Shown: positions 50,462 through 59,400 of the stretch, one piece after another
Layout: the number at the start of each line of letters is the position of its first letter
How positions within the stretch are numbered: position 1 is the stretch's first letter
Assembly: GCF_013128195.2 (NCBI RefSeq)
Contig: NZ_CP053452.2
Span: 7,378,001 to 7,442,000 of the forward strand
Length of the DNA: 64,000 nt
Reading direction: 5' to 3'
Origin: Frigoriglobus tundricola
GTDB lineage: Bacteria > Planctomycetota > Planctomycetia > Gemmatales > Gemmataceae
Program-made: the position numbers and the translations under genes
The notes under the pieces: generated by a model
The model's database searches: none
The model's input: only the letters and a program-made list of their open reading frames with translations
What the model was told of the DNA's origin: nothing

Positions 50462-51631
50462 TAGTGGAGTCTCATTTGGTTTCTTGTCGTAGAGGTTGTG
50501 CGGGCGAATAATGGTTCATGAGACCACCTCTATTCGTCCGCGCGCTTACCGGGCCGGAGCGTCAGGAACTTCACACGGGACTCCGTAGCCGCGAGGCGTT
50601 CACCCTGCGGCGTGCCCAGATTCTCCTGGCGAGTGCCGAGGGCCAACGACCGTCTCGGATCGCCGCGCGGGTCGGGTGTTCCATCGGAACCGTCCGCAAC
50701 ACGATCCACGCCTTCGAGAAGGAAGGGGCCACGTGTCTGGGGGAGAAGAAGCGCGGACCCAAGGACGCACCGCCCATCCTCGATGAGACGAAAGGGGATC
50801 CGCTCAAGGGCATCCTGCACCAATCCCCGCGGCGCTTTGGCAAGGCCCGGAGTACCTGGACGTTGGATCTGTTGGCCGATGTCGCCTTCGAGCAGGACTT
50901 GACCCCGCGACGGCTGTCCCACGAAGCGGTTCGGCAGGCGATCAAGCGCCTGGGCTGCGGGTGGAAGCGGGCCAAGACGTGGATCACCAGTCCCGACCCC
51001 GCGTACGCGCGGAAAAAACATGCGCGGGACCGGCTGATCCGGTTGGCGGCGGCGCACCCGGAGTGGGTGCTGGGGTACCAGGACGAGTGCTGGTGGAGTC
51101 GGCTGGCGTTGCCGGCGATGCACGCCGGGACCGCCGACGGCGAACCGTTGCGATTGGTCGAGCAGACGGTGCCGAAAGGTGACACGGGCCCCAAGGCGCT
51201 GTCGTGCTACGGGCTGTTGCGTGCGGACACGGGCCGGATGATGTTGCGGTTCGTGTCGGGCCGTCCGGTCAGCCAAGTGACCGAGGACTACTTGGCCTGG
51301 GTCTGTGAGCGGCTGAAGGAGGAAGGGAAGAAGGCGCTGTTGCTGGTGTGGGACAACGCGGCGTGGCACGTGAGTAAGCGGGTGCGGGCGTGGATTCGGG
51401 TTCACAACCGGAAGGCGCGTGCGGAGGGCGGGGTTCGGATCGTGGCGTGCTTCCTGCCGGTGAAGAGCCCGTGGCTCAACCCGATCGAGCCGAAATGGGC
51501 GCACGGCAAGAAGGCGATCGTCGAACCGGAACGACTGCTCGCGGCGAACGAGGTCCGAACACGGGTGTGCGACTACTACGGCTGCGAACAACTGGAACCC
51601 CTTGCACAACTATCCGCCTGAAACTGCACTA
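50462..51631 (+). mobile_element. IS630-family insertion sequence
   Basis: The element is bounded by TA on both sides (50462-50463 and 51630-51631), as expected for IS630, which duplicates TA. Its ends form an imperfect inverted repeat: TAGTGGAGTCTCA at the left and the reverse complement of TAGTGCAGTTTCA at the right, 11 of 13 matching. It contains a single intact transposase gene. Length is about 1.17 kb. The ends are inferred from the repeats. Confidence 0.75.
50518..51621 (+). CDS. IS630-family transposase
   Basis: The 367-residue protein has an N-terminal helix-turn-helix (RRAQILLASAEGQRPSRIAARVGCSIGTVRNTIHAFEKEG) and a second HTH_32/33-like region (WTLDLLADVAFEQDLTPRRLSHEAVRQAIKRLGCGWKRAKTW). 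A DDE catalytic domain follows with D in VLGYQDECWW, D in LLVWDNAAWHVS and E in SPWLNPIEPKWAHGKKAIVEP. All three catalytic residues are present and the frame is uninterrupted, so the transposase may be active. It inserts at TA dinucleotides by cut and paste. Confidence 0.92.
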   Translation: MRPPLFVRALTGPERQELHTGLRSREAFTLRRAQILLASAEGQRPSRIAARVGCSIGTVRNTIHAFEKEGATCLGEKKRGPKDAPPILDETKGDPLKGILHQSPRRFGKARSTWTLDLLADVAFEQDLTPRRLSHEAVRQAIKRLGCGWKRAKTWITSPDPAYARKKHARDRLIRLAAAHPEWVLGYQDECWWSRLALPAMHAGTADGEPLRLVEQTVPKGDTGPKALSCYGLLRADTGRMMLRFVSGRPVSQVTEDYLAWVCERLKEEGKKALLLVWDNAAWHVSKRVRAWIRVHNRKARAEGGVRIVACFLPVKSPWLNPIEPKWAHGKKAIVEPERLLAANEVRTRVCDYYGCEQLEPLAQLSA

Positions 51632-51929
51632 GACCCGGCTGGCAATGTGCTGGTGAAGTTTTTTGGGGCGGACAAGGTACTCGGCGGTGACGGAAGCCGA
51701 TGCGGAGAACGCCTACCGGTTGCCGCTCGCCAACGGGCTATGGCCTCACGGCCGCCTGCCAAATCGACCTGTCGGACCAGTTCACGGCACACGTTGTTTG
51801 CGAGTGGTTGGGGACCAGTCTGGCGGTGGCACGGGAACACCAACGATAAACGAACGAGGAGCAGTACCAGAATCCGGCGCAAAATGCGACGCAGAATCTG
51901 ACGCAGTCGGGAGCATACGGAAACAGACG

Positions 51930-51992
51930 GGGCCGGACAGGCTCGACCTAAATGCTTGATTTGCAAGCATTTAGGTCGAGCCTGTCCGGCCC
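51930..51992 (-). repeat. Long perfect hairpin downstream of tRNA-Glu (29-bp arms)
   Basis: The arms 51930-51958 and 51964-51992 are perfectly complementary around a 5-base loop. The structure begins 25 bases past the 3' end of tRNA-Glu on the minus strand. On position it could be the tRNA terminator, but it is much longer than needed and not followed by a strong T-run. A small mobile palindrome is an alternative. The 51632-51929 stretch beside it holds no supported gene. Confidence 0.75.
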
Positions 51993-52017
51993 ATCTCTTC
52001 TTGTCCCGACTTTCAGA

Positions 52018-52090
52018 TGACCCTATCGGGATTTGAACCCGAGTTTTGGCCTTGAGAGGGCCACGTCCTAGGCCACTAGACGATAGGGCC
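52018..52090 (-). tRNA. tRNA-Glu (anticodon CTC)
   Basis: The 73-base gene folds as a cloverleaf. The acceptor GGCCCTA pairs with TAGGGTC (one G-T pair) and the discriminator is A. The D arm is GTCTAGTGGCCTAGGAC. The anticodon stem TGGCC/GGCCA holds the loop CTCTCAA with anticodon CTC. The T arm is CGGGTTCAAATCCCG. The CCA end is not encoded; TCTG follows. It reads GAG codons, frequent in this GC-rich genome. Confidence 0.95.
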
Positions 52091-52103
52091 GCTTTCTGAA
52101 GAT

Positions 52104-52132
52104 TTTGTAAGCAGAAGGGGTAACAATGTCAA
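52104..52132 (-). promoter_or_regulatory. Sigma-70-type promoter of tRNA-Glu
   Basis: On the minus strand a consensus TTGACA (52132-52127) and TACAAA (52109-52104) are separated by exactly 17 bases. The -10 element ends 13 bases before the tRNA 5' end. This is the clearest housekeeping promoter in the window. Confidence 0.85.
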
Positions 52133-52273
52133 GACACGAGGTGGGGAAGCCCGGACGGCTGGCCCGGGCTGACAGAGACGTTCGTCTACTTACACGGCTG
52201 ATCGTTCCCCTTGGGAGTGTCGTCTGGTAGGTTAGATCCGTCGAGAGCGAGAGTGCGGCTGACGGGAGCGGAC

Positions 52274-53185
52274 ATGGGGATCCAGGACCGGGATTACTAC
52301 CGTGAAGGCCCGAGCTTCCTGGACCGGGTGGGGGAACAGGGCGCGACCGTCTGGCTCATCGCGATCACCTGCGGAGTGTTCGCGGGTCAGTTGTTCAGCG
52401 GGGTGGTGAGGAGCCCTCTCGTCCAGATCGGCGAGTACGATCCGGAACGCATCCTTGAGGGGGAGGTCTGGCGGTTGCTCACGGCCGTCTTCCTGCACGG
52501 GGGGCTCTGGCACCTTTTCTTCAACATGCTCGCGCTGTACTGGGCCGGACTCCGAATTGAGGAACTCCGCGGCGCGAGGGAGTTCACGCTCTTTTACCTG
52601 GGCAGCGGGATCGGTGCGAACCTCATTTACCTCGCTGTGTATCTGGCCGGACTGTGCCCGTGGACACAGGCGATCGGCGCCAGCGGGGCCGTTGTCGCGG
52701 TTCTGGTGCTGTTCGCGTGTTATTACCCCCGCCAGCGCCTGTTGCTGTTCCTGGTGATCCCGATCCCGGCGTGGGGGCTCGTGGCCCTGTTCGTCGCCCT
52801 CGACTTGTACGGTGCGCTCGGCGGGAACGGGCGCATCGTTGGTAAAAACGTCGCTTTTATCGTCCACCTCGGTGGCGCCGCGCTCGGTCTGCTATACTAT
52901 CAATCGGGCATCCAGTTCAGTCGCCTGTTCACTCGGACCGCGGTGCCGCGCGTCCGGCCGAAGCTCCGTGTCCACACGCCGCCGGTGGAACAACAGGTTC
53001 CGGAGCCGGTCGGCGTGCCGGCCGAGCCCGTGGCCCGACCGGCCAAACCCGCGGACGAGCAGCTCGAGGCCAAACTCGACGCCGTGCTGGAGAAGGTCTC
53101 CCGGTACGGACAGGAGAGCCTGTCCGCGGAAGAGCGGGAGATCCTGTTCAGGGCCAGCGAGCTGTACAAGAAGCGCCGTAAGTAG
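52274..53185 (+). CDS. Rhomboid-family intramembrane serine protease
   Basis: The 303-residue protein has six membrane helices. The rhomboid motifs are GEVWRLLTAVFLHGGLWHLFFNMLALYWAG (H80, N84), the catalytic Ser137 in AIGASGAVVAV and the catalytic His198 in VHLGGAALGLLYY. All active-site residues are present. The cytoplasmic C-terminal extension (about 215-303) ends in LDAVLEKVSRYGQESLSAEEREILFRASELYKKRRK, a short helical domain common in planctomycete rhomboids. GGGAG lies upstream of the ATG. The FmdB-type gene follows after eight bases, so they are co-transcribed. Confidence 0.9.
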   Translation: MGIQDRDYYREGPSFLDRVGEQGATVWLIAITCGVFAGQLFSGVVRSPLVQIGEYDPERILEGEVWRLLTAVFLHGGLWHLFFNMLALYWAGLRIEELRGAREFTLFYLGSGIGANLIYLAVYLAGLCPWTQAIGASGAVVAVLVLFACYYPRQRLLLFLVIPIPAWGLVALFVALDLYGALGGNGRIVGKNVAFIVHLGGAALGLLYYQSGIQFSRLFTRTAVPRVRPKLRVHTPPVEQQVPEPVGVPAEPVARPAKPADEQLEAKLDAVLEKVSRYGQESLSAEEREILFRASELYKKRRK

Positions 53186-53193
53186 AGGGACCG

Positions 53194-53427
53194 ATGCCGC
53201 TGTACGAATACACCTGCCGGACGTGTGAGCACACCTTCGAGACGCTCGTTTCGACGCGCGTCACGGTCGCGGTGGCCTGCCCCCAGTGCGGCGGCGCGGA
53301 ACTCGATCAGCTCATCGGGCTCCCCGCCCCCGGGCGCGTCACGGAGGGCAAACCGGCCACGAACTGCCGCGGCGACGGTCCGCCGTGCGGCGCCCCGTGG
53401 TGCGGCCGGAAAGGTGAACCGAAGTGA
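53194..53427 (+). CDS. FmdB-family zinc-ribbon protein
   Basis: The 77-residue protein begins MPLYEYTCRTCEHTFETLVSTR and has a second pair, CPQCGG, giving the CxxC...CxxC ribbon of the FmdB/CxxC_CxxC_SSSS family. The tail contains three more Cys (NCRGDGPPCGAPWCG). The family is described as putative regulatory; a biochemical role is not established. It is part of the rhomboid transcript. Confidence 0.87.
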   Translation: MPLYEYTCRTCEHTFETLVSTRVTVAVACPQCGGAELDQLIGLPAPGRVTEGKPATNCRGDGPPCGAPWCGRKGEPK

Positions 53428-53681
53428 ACCCCTCTCGTTAGTGGATTCTTCGACCAAGCATGTCGATTTTTCTGATCGTGCACACTCGCCTCCTCGAAAA
53501 AAAGAATTAACGAGCGGTCTTGCCCCCATGCAGGGGACGCGTATAACTATAATGATCGGATAACTCTGCGGGGTATGCCCATCTCTAGACAGGGTTTCCA
53601 GTTACGCCCGAGCCACGGGCGCCCGCTCCTTCAAAAGGGCTCCCCAATCTCCTCTTCACCCCATAATGGGGAATCGCACCC

Positions 53682-53993
53682 ATGACCGACGAAGAACAAG
53701 CGAAAAAGTGCGCGAAGATGCTCCAGGCGATCGCCGAGCCGAACCGCATCCGCATTATCGAGTGCCTCCGCACCGGCCAAATGAACGTGACCCAACTGGC
53801 GCGGGCACTGGACGTGGAGATCGTGAACGTGTCGCACCACCTCGGCGTGCTCCGCACGGCCGGTCTGGTCGAAGACGTTAAGGACGGGCGCTTCGTGGTG
53901 TACTCGCTGCACCCGAAGATCTTTCACAACGACACCAACAAGGCCACCTACCTCGACCTCGGCTGGTGCCGCGTCGAGATCCCGCACAACTGA
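53682..53993 (+). CDS. ArsR-type helix-turn-helix regulator
   Basis: The 103-residue winged-helix protein reads CAKMLQAIAEPNRIRIIECLRTGQMNVTQLARALDVEIVNVSHHLGVLRTAGLVEDVKDGRFVVYSLHP, a complete ArsR domain with the recognition helix at VNVSHHLGVLRTAGLV. The metal-binding ELCVCDL motif in helix 3 is absent (here VTQLARAL), so it probably senses something other than As/Cd/Pb. The tail DLGWCRVEIPHN is distinctive. A TATAAT at 53548-53553 lies upstream without a good -35 partner. No obvious target gene is adjacent on the same strand. Confidence 0.88.
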   Translation: MTDEEQAKKCAKMLQAIAEPNRIRIIECLRTGQMNVTQLARALDVEIVNVSHHLGVLRTAGLVEDVKDGRFVVYSLHPKIFHNDTNKATYLDLGWCRVEIPHN

Positions 53994-54011
53994 GTACGCC
54001 CGGCCGCCGCG

Positions 54012-54037
54012 AGCGCCCGGCCGACCGGCCGGGCGTT
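54012..54037. terminator. Bidirectional terminator-like hairpin
   Basis: A 9-bp perfect GC stem (CGCCCGGCC/GGCCGGGCG, extendable by two pairs) with a 4-base loop lies between the convergent ArsR and diacylglycerol-kinase genes. TTCCT follows on the plus strand. Confidence 0.6.
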
Positions 54038-54039
54038 CC

Positions 54040-54966
54040 TCATTTCCGGCCGCCGTACAGTGCCGGGGGGTAAACTTCGACCCGCAATCGTGCCGGGAGC
54101 ACCTCCGCCACGACCTCCCGGAAGCCGTCTTCGGGGACGCAGACGAATTCGCCGTCCGCGTGGACGCAGAGCGGCCGTTCCGACCGCACCGCGATCCGGC
54201 TCGCGCGGCCGAGCGTCACGAGCTTGTGGTTCTCCGGGAGCGTGCCCCGGACCATCGCCGGCAGGAAGCGCAACAGGTGCCAGCGGGTCAGGCGGGTCGC
54301 GTGCATGTAATCCAAGAGGCCGTCGGTCAGTTTGGCGTCCGGGCGCAGCGGGAAGTTGCCCTCGCGCTGGCCGTTCAGGACGGAAAGAGCCAGGGTGGGC
54401 ACCGTCACCTCGCGGGCATCGAACCGGACCGTCATGGTCGGCTCGTCGAAGTGCTTGACCATCGCCTTGACGAACGCCCAGGCGTAGAGGGGGAGCCCTT
54501 TCATCCACCGCGTTCGGCGGGCCTCCCCGTTCACCATGCCGTTGAAGCCGATGCCGAGGTTGCACACGAAGTACACTTCGCGGCCGGCCCCCGTGACGCG
54601 TCCGACGTCGATCGCGAGCGTGTCCGTCGGCGGGTTTCGGTCGTGCACCTGCCACCACCGGTCCATGCCGAGCGTGAACGCGAAGTCGTTCGCGGAGCCG
54701 AGGGGCCAAACGCCGAACACCACGTCGCGCCGGCCGCTCTGGAGCACGCCGTTGGCGACCTCGTGTACGGTGCCGTCGCCGCCCGCCGCGATCACTTTCG
54801 CGAACCCCTCGGCGCTCGCCTGCCGCGCGAGACCGATCGCGTGACCGGCGCGAACGGTCGGGCGCAGTTCGACCCCGGCCGCGAGCGCCGGCGGGAGCGA
54901 TTTCAGGAGCCGTTCGGCCCTCCCGCGCCCGGCCGCGGGGTTATAAATCACACAAATGGTGTTCAT
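54040..54966 (-). CDS. Diacylglycerol/lipid kinase family protein
   Basis: The 308-residue protein starts MNTICVIYNPAAGRGRAERLL and has the catalytic-domain motif VIAAGGDGTVHEVANGVLQ (GGDGT 62-66) and FGVWPLGSANDFAFTLGM. The C-terminal beta-sandwich (NFPLRPDAKLTDGLLDYMHATRLTRW, ERPLCVHADGEFV) is typical of the YegS/DgkB group. It phosphorylates a lipid such as diacylglycerol with ATP. The ATG at 54966 is fixed by homology. It is divergent from the GNAT gene at 54989, with only 22 bases between the two start codons, so the promoters must overlap the opposite gene. Confidence 0.88.
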   Translation of the reverse strand: MNTICVIYNPAAGRGRAERLLKSLPPALAAGVELRPTVRAGHAIGLARQASAEGFAKVIAAGGDGTVHEVANGVLQSGRRDVVFGVWPLGSANDFAFTLGMDRWWQVHDRNPPTDTLAIDVGRVTGAGREVYFVCNLGIGFNGMVNGEARRTRWMKGLPLYAWAFVKAMVKHFDEPTMTVRFDAREVTVPTLALSVLNGQREGNFPLRPDAKLTDGLLDYMHATRLTRWHLLRFLPAMVRGTLPENHKLVTLGRASRIAVRSERPLCVHADGEFVCVPEDGFREVVAEVLPARLRVEVYPPALYGGRK

Positions 54967-54988
54967 CCGACCTCGCGGACGTAACGCG

Positions 54989-55426
54989 ATGTTCACACTG
55001 CGCCCGATGCTGGAGGAAGACATACCCGCCGCGCTCGCGTTGTGGCAAGGCCTGCCCGGGATCGGGCTGCGCGACGCGGACAGCCCGCCGGCGCTCGCGC
55101 GGTACCTCCGGCGCAACCCGGGGTGCAGTTTCGTCGCCCTAACGGACCGGGGGGAACTCGCGGGCGTCGCTCTCGCGGGCCACGACGGGCGCCGCGGCTA
55201 TTTGCACCACGTGGCCGTGGCCGGGGCGCACCGGAGGGCGGGGCTCGGGCGCGAACTGGTGCGGTGCTGCGCCGCGGCGCTGAAGGCGGAAGGCATCGAG
55301 AAAATCAACCTGTGGGTGAAGGCGGACAACGGGGCGGGGCGCGCGTTCTGGGACCGCATCGGCGGGCGCGAACGCGACGACATCCTGATGGTGTCCCTCA
55401 TCACGGGCGACAATCCGAACGCGTGA
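54989..55426 (+). CDS. GNAT-family N-acetyltransferase
   Basis: The 145-residue protein has the GNAT fold: FTLRPMLEEDIPAALALWQ, GELAGVALAGHDGRRGYLHHVAVAGAHRRAGLGRELVRCCAAALKAEGIEKINLWVKADNGAGRAFWDRIGG. The acetyl-CoA loop RRAGLG matches the R/Q-x-x-G-x-G/A motif. The resemblance to YpeA-type acetyltransferases is close; the substrate is unknown. The TruB gene starts about 30 bases after its stop, and co-transcription is likely. Confidence 0.85.
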   Translation: MFTLRPMLEEDIPAALALWQGLPGIGLRDADSPPALARYLRRNPGCSFVALTDRGELAGVALAGHDGRRGYLHHVAVAGAHRRAGLGRELVRCCAAALKAEGIEKINLWVKADNGAGRAFWDRIGGRERDDILMVSLITGDNPNA

Positions 55427-55461
55427 CCCGGGTGGAGCCGGGCTCCGGCTCCTTGATGCAC

Positions 55462-56352
55462 ATGAACGGCCTTCTTGTTATCGACAAACCGGGCGGGATG
55501 ACCTCACGTGACGCCGTGAACCGCGTCCAGGGGCTGTTCCCGCGGAAGACGAAAATCGGGCACACCGGGACGCTCGACCCGCTGGCAACGGGCGTGCTGG
55601 TCGTGTGCATCGGCGCGGCCACGCGCCTGGCCGACTACGTCCAGGCGATGGGGAAGAGTTACGCGTCGCGCTTTCGCCTCGGCGCGCGGAGCGACACCGA
55701 CGACGCCGATGGGGTCGTTTCGGAGGTGGCCACCGCGCCCGGGCCGACCCGCGAACAGATCGACGCGGCGCTCGCGACCTTCGTTGGCACCATCGAGCAG
55801 ACGCCGCCGGCCGTCTCGGCGCTCAAAGTGGGCGGTCGGCGGGCGCACGATCTCGTTAGGAAGGGGGCACACGTCGCGCTCGCGGCCCGAACCGTGCGCA
55901 TCGACGCGCTCCGCGTGACCGGATACGCGTGGCCGTTTCTCGATGTGGAAGTGGAGTGCGGGAAGGGCACCTACATTCGCTCCATTGCCCGCGACCTGGG
56001 CCACGCGCTCGGCTGCGGCGGGTTGGTGCACACGCTGCGGCGCACGCGGGTCGGTCCGTTCACGGCGGAGCAGGGGTACGCCCCCGACGTGGACCCGTCG
56101 AGCGTGAAACTGTTGCCGATGGAGACCGTCCTCGCGGGCATGGAGCAGGTGCGCGCCGACGCCGCTGACGCGCGCCGGCTCAGACAGGGGCAATGGGTGT
56201 CGTTCACTTCGGCGAGCGGCGGGCGTCAGCCCGCGGAGGCGACCGAGGTGTGCGTGCTTGACGAGAAGGGCGAGTTGATCGGAATCGGTGCCGTCGAACG
56301 CGGCCTCATCAAACCGCAGATCATGTTTGCGACGGGCGATCGGCCGGCATGA
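55462..56352 (+). CDS. truB: tRNA pseudouridine(55) synthase TruB
   Basis: The 296-residue protein begins MNGLLVIDKPGGMTSRDAVNRVQGLF and has the catalytic motif KIGHTGTLDPLATGVLVVCIGAATR (Asp39). The YxSRFRLGxxSDTDDADG, TIEQTPPAVSALKVGGRRAHDLVR and GTYIRSIARDLG blocks are all intact. It makes pseudouridine at position 55 of tRNAs. A short PUA-like end (LDEKGELIGIGAVERGLIKPQIMF) closes it. The start may also be the ATG two codons earlier (55456). It is usually found with rbfA and infB, which are absent here. Confidence 0.93.
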   Translation: MNGLLVIDKPGGMTSRDAVNRVQGLFPRKTKIGHTGTLDPLATGVLVVCIGAATRLADYVQAMGKSYASRFRLGARSDTDDADGVVSEVATAPGPTREQIDAALATFVGTIEQTPPAVSALKVGGRRAHDLVRKGAHVALAARTVRIDALRVTGYAWPFLDVEVECGKGTYIRSIARDLGHALGCGGLVHTLRRTRVGPFTAEQGYAPDVDPSSVKLLPMETVLAGMEQVRADAADARRLRQGQWVSFTSASGGRQPAEATEVCVLDEKGELIGIGAVERGLIKPQIMFATGDRPA

Positions 56353-56477
56353 GTCGGCCAGTCGGCCCGGCTCACGAATCTCCAAAACGAACAAAATCTG
56401 CGCTCGCGGGGCGGGCATCGGTGGGTATACTCGGTGTTCCCACCGACTGCGCATACCGACTCGACAGGGCTCTCCCG

Positions 56478-59400
56478 ATGGATACGCCGAAGGCTCGTTC
56501 GCCGTGGCTAGCACGGCTGTGCCCGCTCATGGTCGTGTCCGGGCTACTGGTCTGGGCGTTCATCGGGACCGGCAGCGCCCAAAAGCCGACCGCGGACGAC
56601 AGAGACGGTTACCCGGTCCGGCCGATCGTGCAGAAATATTGCACCAGTTGCCACTCCACAAAGGCGAAAAAGGGGAGCCTTGATCTGGAACGGTTCGGCA
56701 CCCGAGACGACATCCGAAACGACGTCAAGATCTGGCAGGGCGTCATCGAGCAAATCGAAACTGGTGAGATGCCCCCGAAGGACAAACCGCAGCCGAGTGC
56801 GGAGGAGAAGAAGCAACTCGTCGCGTGGATTCGTGACTTCCTCGACACGGAAGCGAAGGCCCGCTCCGGCGACCCGGGCCGCGTCCCGCTCCGGCGCCTG
56901 AGCAACGCGGAATACAACTACACGGTCCGCGACCTGACCGGCGTGGACCTCCAGCCCACTCGCGAGTTCCCGGCGGACGGGGCCGCGGGCGAAGGGTTCA
57001 CCAACGCCGCCGAAGCGCTCACCGATATCTCGCCGGCACTGTTCACGAAGTACCTCAACGCGGCGAAGGACGTTGCGGACCGCGTCGTTCTTCTCCCAGA
57101 CGGTTTCCGGTTCTCCACTTCCAAGACGCGCCGCGACTGGACCGACGAGGGTACCGCCGCGCTGCGCGCGTTCTATGCCGGTTACGTGCCAACTGACGGG
57201 AAGCTCCCGGCGCTGCCGTACCTGCTCGCGACCGTGCGCCACCGCGCCGCGCTCTCAGCCGGGAGGGCCGCTGAGGTTGCGGCTAAGGAGAAGCTGAACG
57301 AAAAGTACCTCGGGGTCCTGTGGCAGACGCTCTCGGACACGCCGCCGTCGCAACCGCTCGACGCGATCCGGGCGAAGTGGCGCGGCGCCACCGAAAAGGA
57401 CGTTCCGGCACTCGCGGCGGAGGTGACCGCGTGGCAAAACGAGTTGTGGCGGACGGCCCGCATCGGGAGCTATGTGCGAACCCGCTGGGGCGAAGGTGCG
57501 GGCGCGGGTGCGCCCATCGAGAGCCTGACGCGGCAGGTGCCGGTCGATCCCACGGTGTCGGGTTCGGTTCCGCTGCGGATCGCAGTCAAACCGGCGCCGG
57601 GGCAGTCAGAAGTGGTGGTGTACCTCGCGGCGCGCGAACCGGGCGCCCGGGGGCCAGTCGAGTGGAACCGTCCCCGCTTCGAGGGGGCGGGTAAGCCCTC
57701 GCTCCTGCTGAGCGATTACGACAAGTACGGTGCGGCCTTCGAGGTCGATTATCCGTCCGTGTTCGTCCACACGGCCGAGTACCTGAGTGCCGCCGTGGAA
57801 CTGGCCAACGACAAGACGTTGACGCCCGAAGACGCAGCGAAGAAGCACGGCATCGATGCGGCGTTCCTGAAACGGTGGAGCGAGGCGCTCGCCGTCGAAC
57901 CCTTCGCAAAGGGTGCCGAGGCGATCGGTCGGATCGTTCCCGCCGTGCCACTGACCGTCCTGGCGGAAAAGACCGCGAAGAACGATGCGCGGCCCGCAAT
58001 CAACGGATGGCACAAGACGGGCACCGACCTGCCCGTGCTGGTGACGAACGCGTCGGACACGCCGCTGGAAATTCCCGGCCGCGTGCCGGCGCGGGGCGTT
58101 GGTGTCCACCCCATGCCGAAGGAGTTCGTCGCGGTCACGTGGGCGGCGCCCGTTGCGACCAGCGTCCGGGTGAGCGCGAAGATCGTTCACGCGCACCCGG
58201 CGTGCGGCAACGGCGTGGCGTGGTGGCTCGAACACCGCCGCGGGAACCGGGCGGCGGTGTTCGGTGAGGGTGCGGTCGATCTCGGCGGCACGGTCGAGCC
58301 GAACCCGAAGACGATCAAAGTGGAGAAGGGCGATGTCATCATTCTCGCGGTGGACGCGAAGAACGGAGACCACGTTTGCGACATGACCGCGATCGAGTTC
58401 GCCGTCCGTGAGACGGAGAAACCGGCCCGTGTGTGGGATCTCGCCGCCGACATCGCGACCACGGTCCAGGCTGGCAACCCGCACGCGGACCAGCACGGCA
58501 ACAGGGACGTGTGGGGCTTCGTTTTTGGCCCGTCGCGGCCGTTGGGGAAGGGCATCAGCAACGTGATTCCGCCCGCGTCCCTGCTGGGCAAGTGGCGCGA
58601 TCTGGCGTCCGATCCGAAACGGCAGGAGGACGCGCAGAAACTCGCGGCGCAAGTTCAAGCGCTGCTGTCCGGTTCGCGGCCGACTCAGGACACGTCTCCC
58701 GACCGCGTGCTGTACGACAACCTCGTGTCGGTCGATAGCACGCTGTTCGCTGGCGTCGATGTGGCGAAACTCGGCACGCGGAAGGGCACCGGTATCGGGG
58801 TGCCGAAGGACCGGTTCACCGCCGCGAACCTCGTGACGACCGCAAACGGGGTCATTGAAGTGAAGCTCCCGGCGGCGCTGTTCGCCGGCCGCGAGTTCGT
58901 CGTGGACGCGAAGCTCGGCGCCGGCGCGGGTGACCGGCTCGTGCGTCCGCGCGTCGCCACCACTGCGCCCACGCCCGAAACGCGGTGGGACGGGCCGCTC
59001 CTCGGGTCCTCGACCGGGGCGGCCTACCAACAGCTCGTGGCCGGGTACGCCGAGTTCCGCAAGGTGTTCCCGCTCTACGTCTGCTTCCCGGAGGTCGTCC
59101 CGACGGACGAGGTCGTGTCGCTCAAGATGTTCCACCGCGAGGACGAACCGCTCGTGCGGCTGTTCCTCACGGACGCGCAGACGCGGCGGCTCGACCGGCT
59201 CTGGACCGAACAGCGGTTCATCAGCCGCCAGCCGGTCGCGGAGTACGACTACCTGCCCCAGTTCATGGGCTTCACTACGCAGGACACGCCGAAGGAGTTC
59301 CAGCAGTTCTTCATCGACCGCAAGCCGCTGTTCAAAAAGCTCGCGGACGAACTCGTAAAGGACGAAGGGGCCGCGATCCCGAAGCAGCTCGATGCCCTGC

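Noticed and set aside
51663-51959. Reading with TEADAENAYRLP, reminiscent of the formylglycine-generating-enzyme block
   Set aside because: The match is a few residues only, with none of the following conserved WEYA region. Chance is likely.
53520-53553. Promoter ahead of the ArsR gene (TTGCCC and TATAAT)
   Set aside because: The TATAAT is good, but the only -35-like hexamer is 22 bases away, too far for sigma-70.
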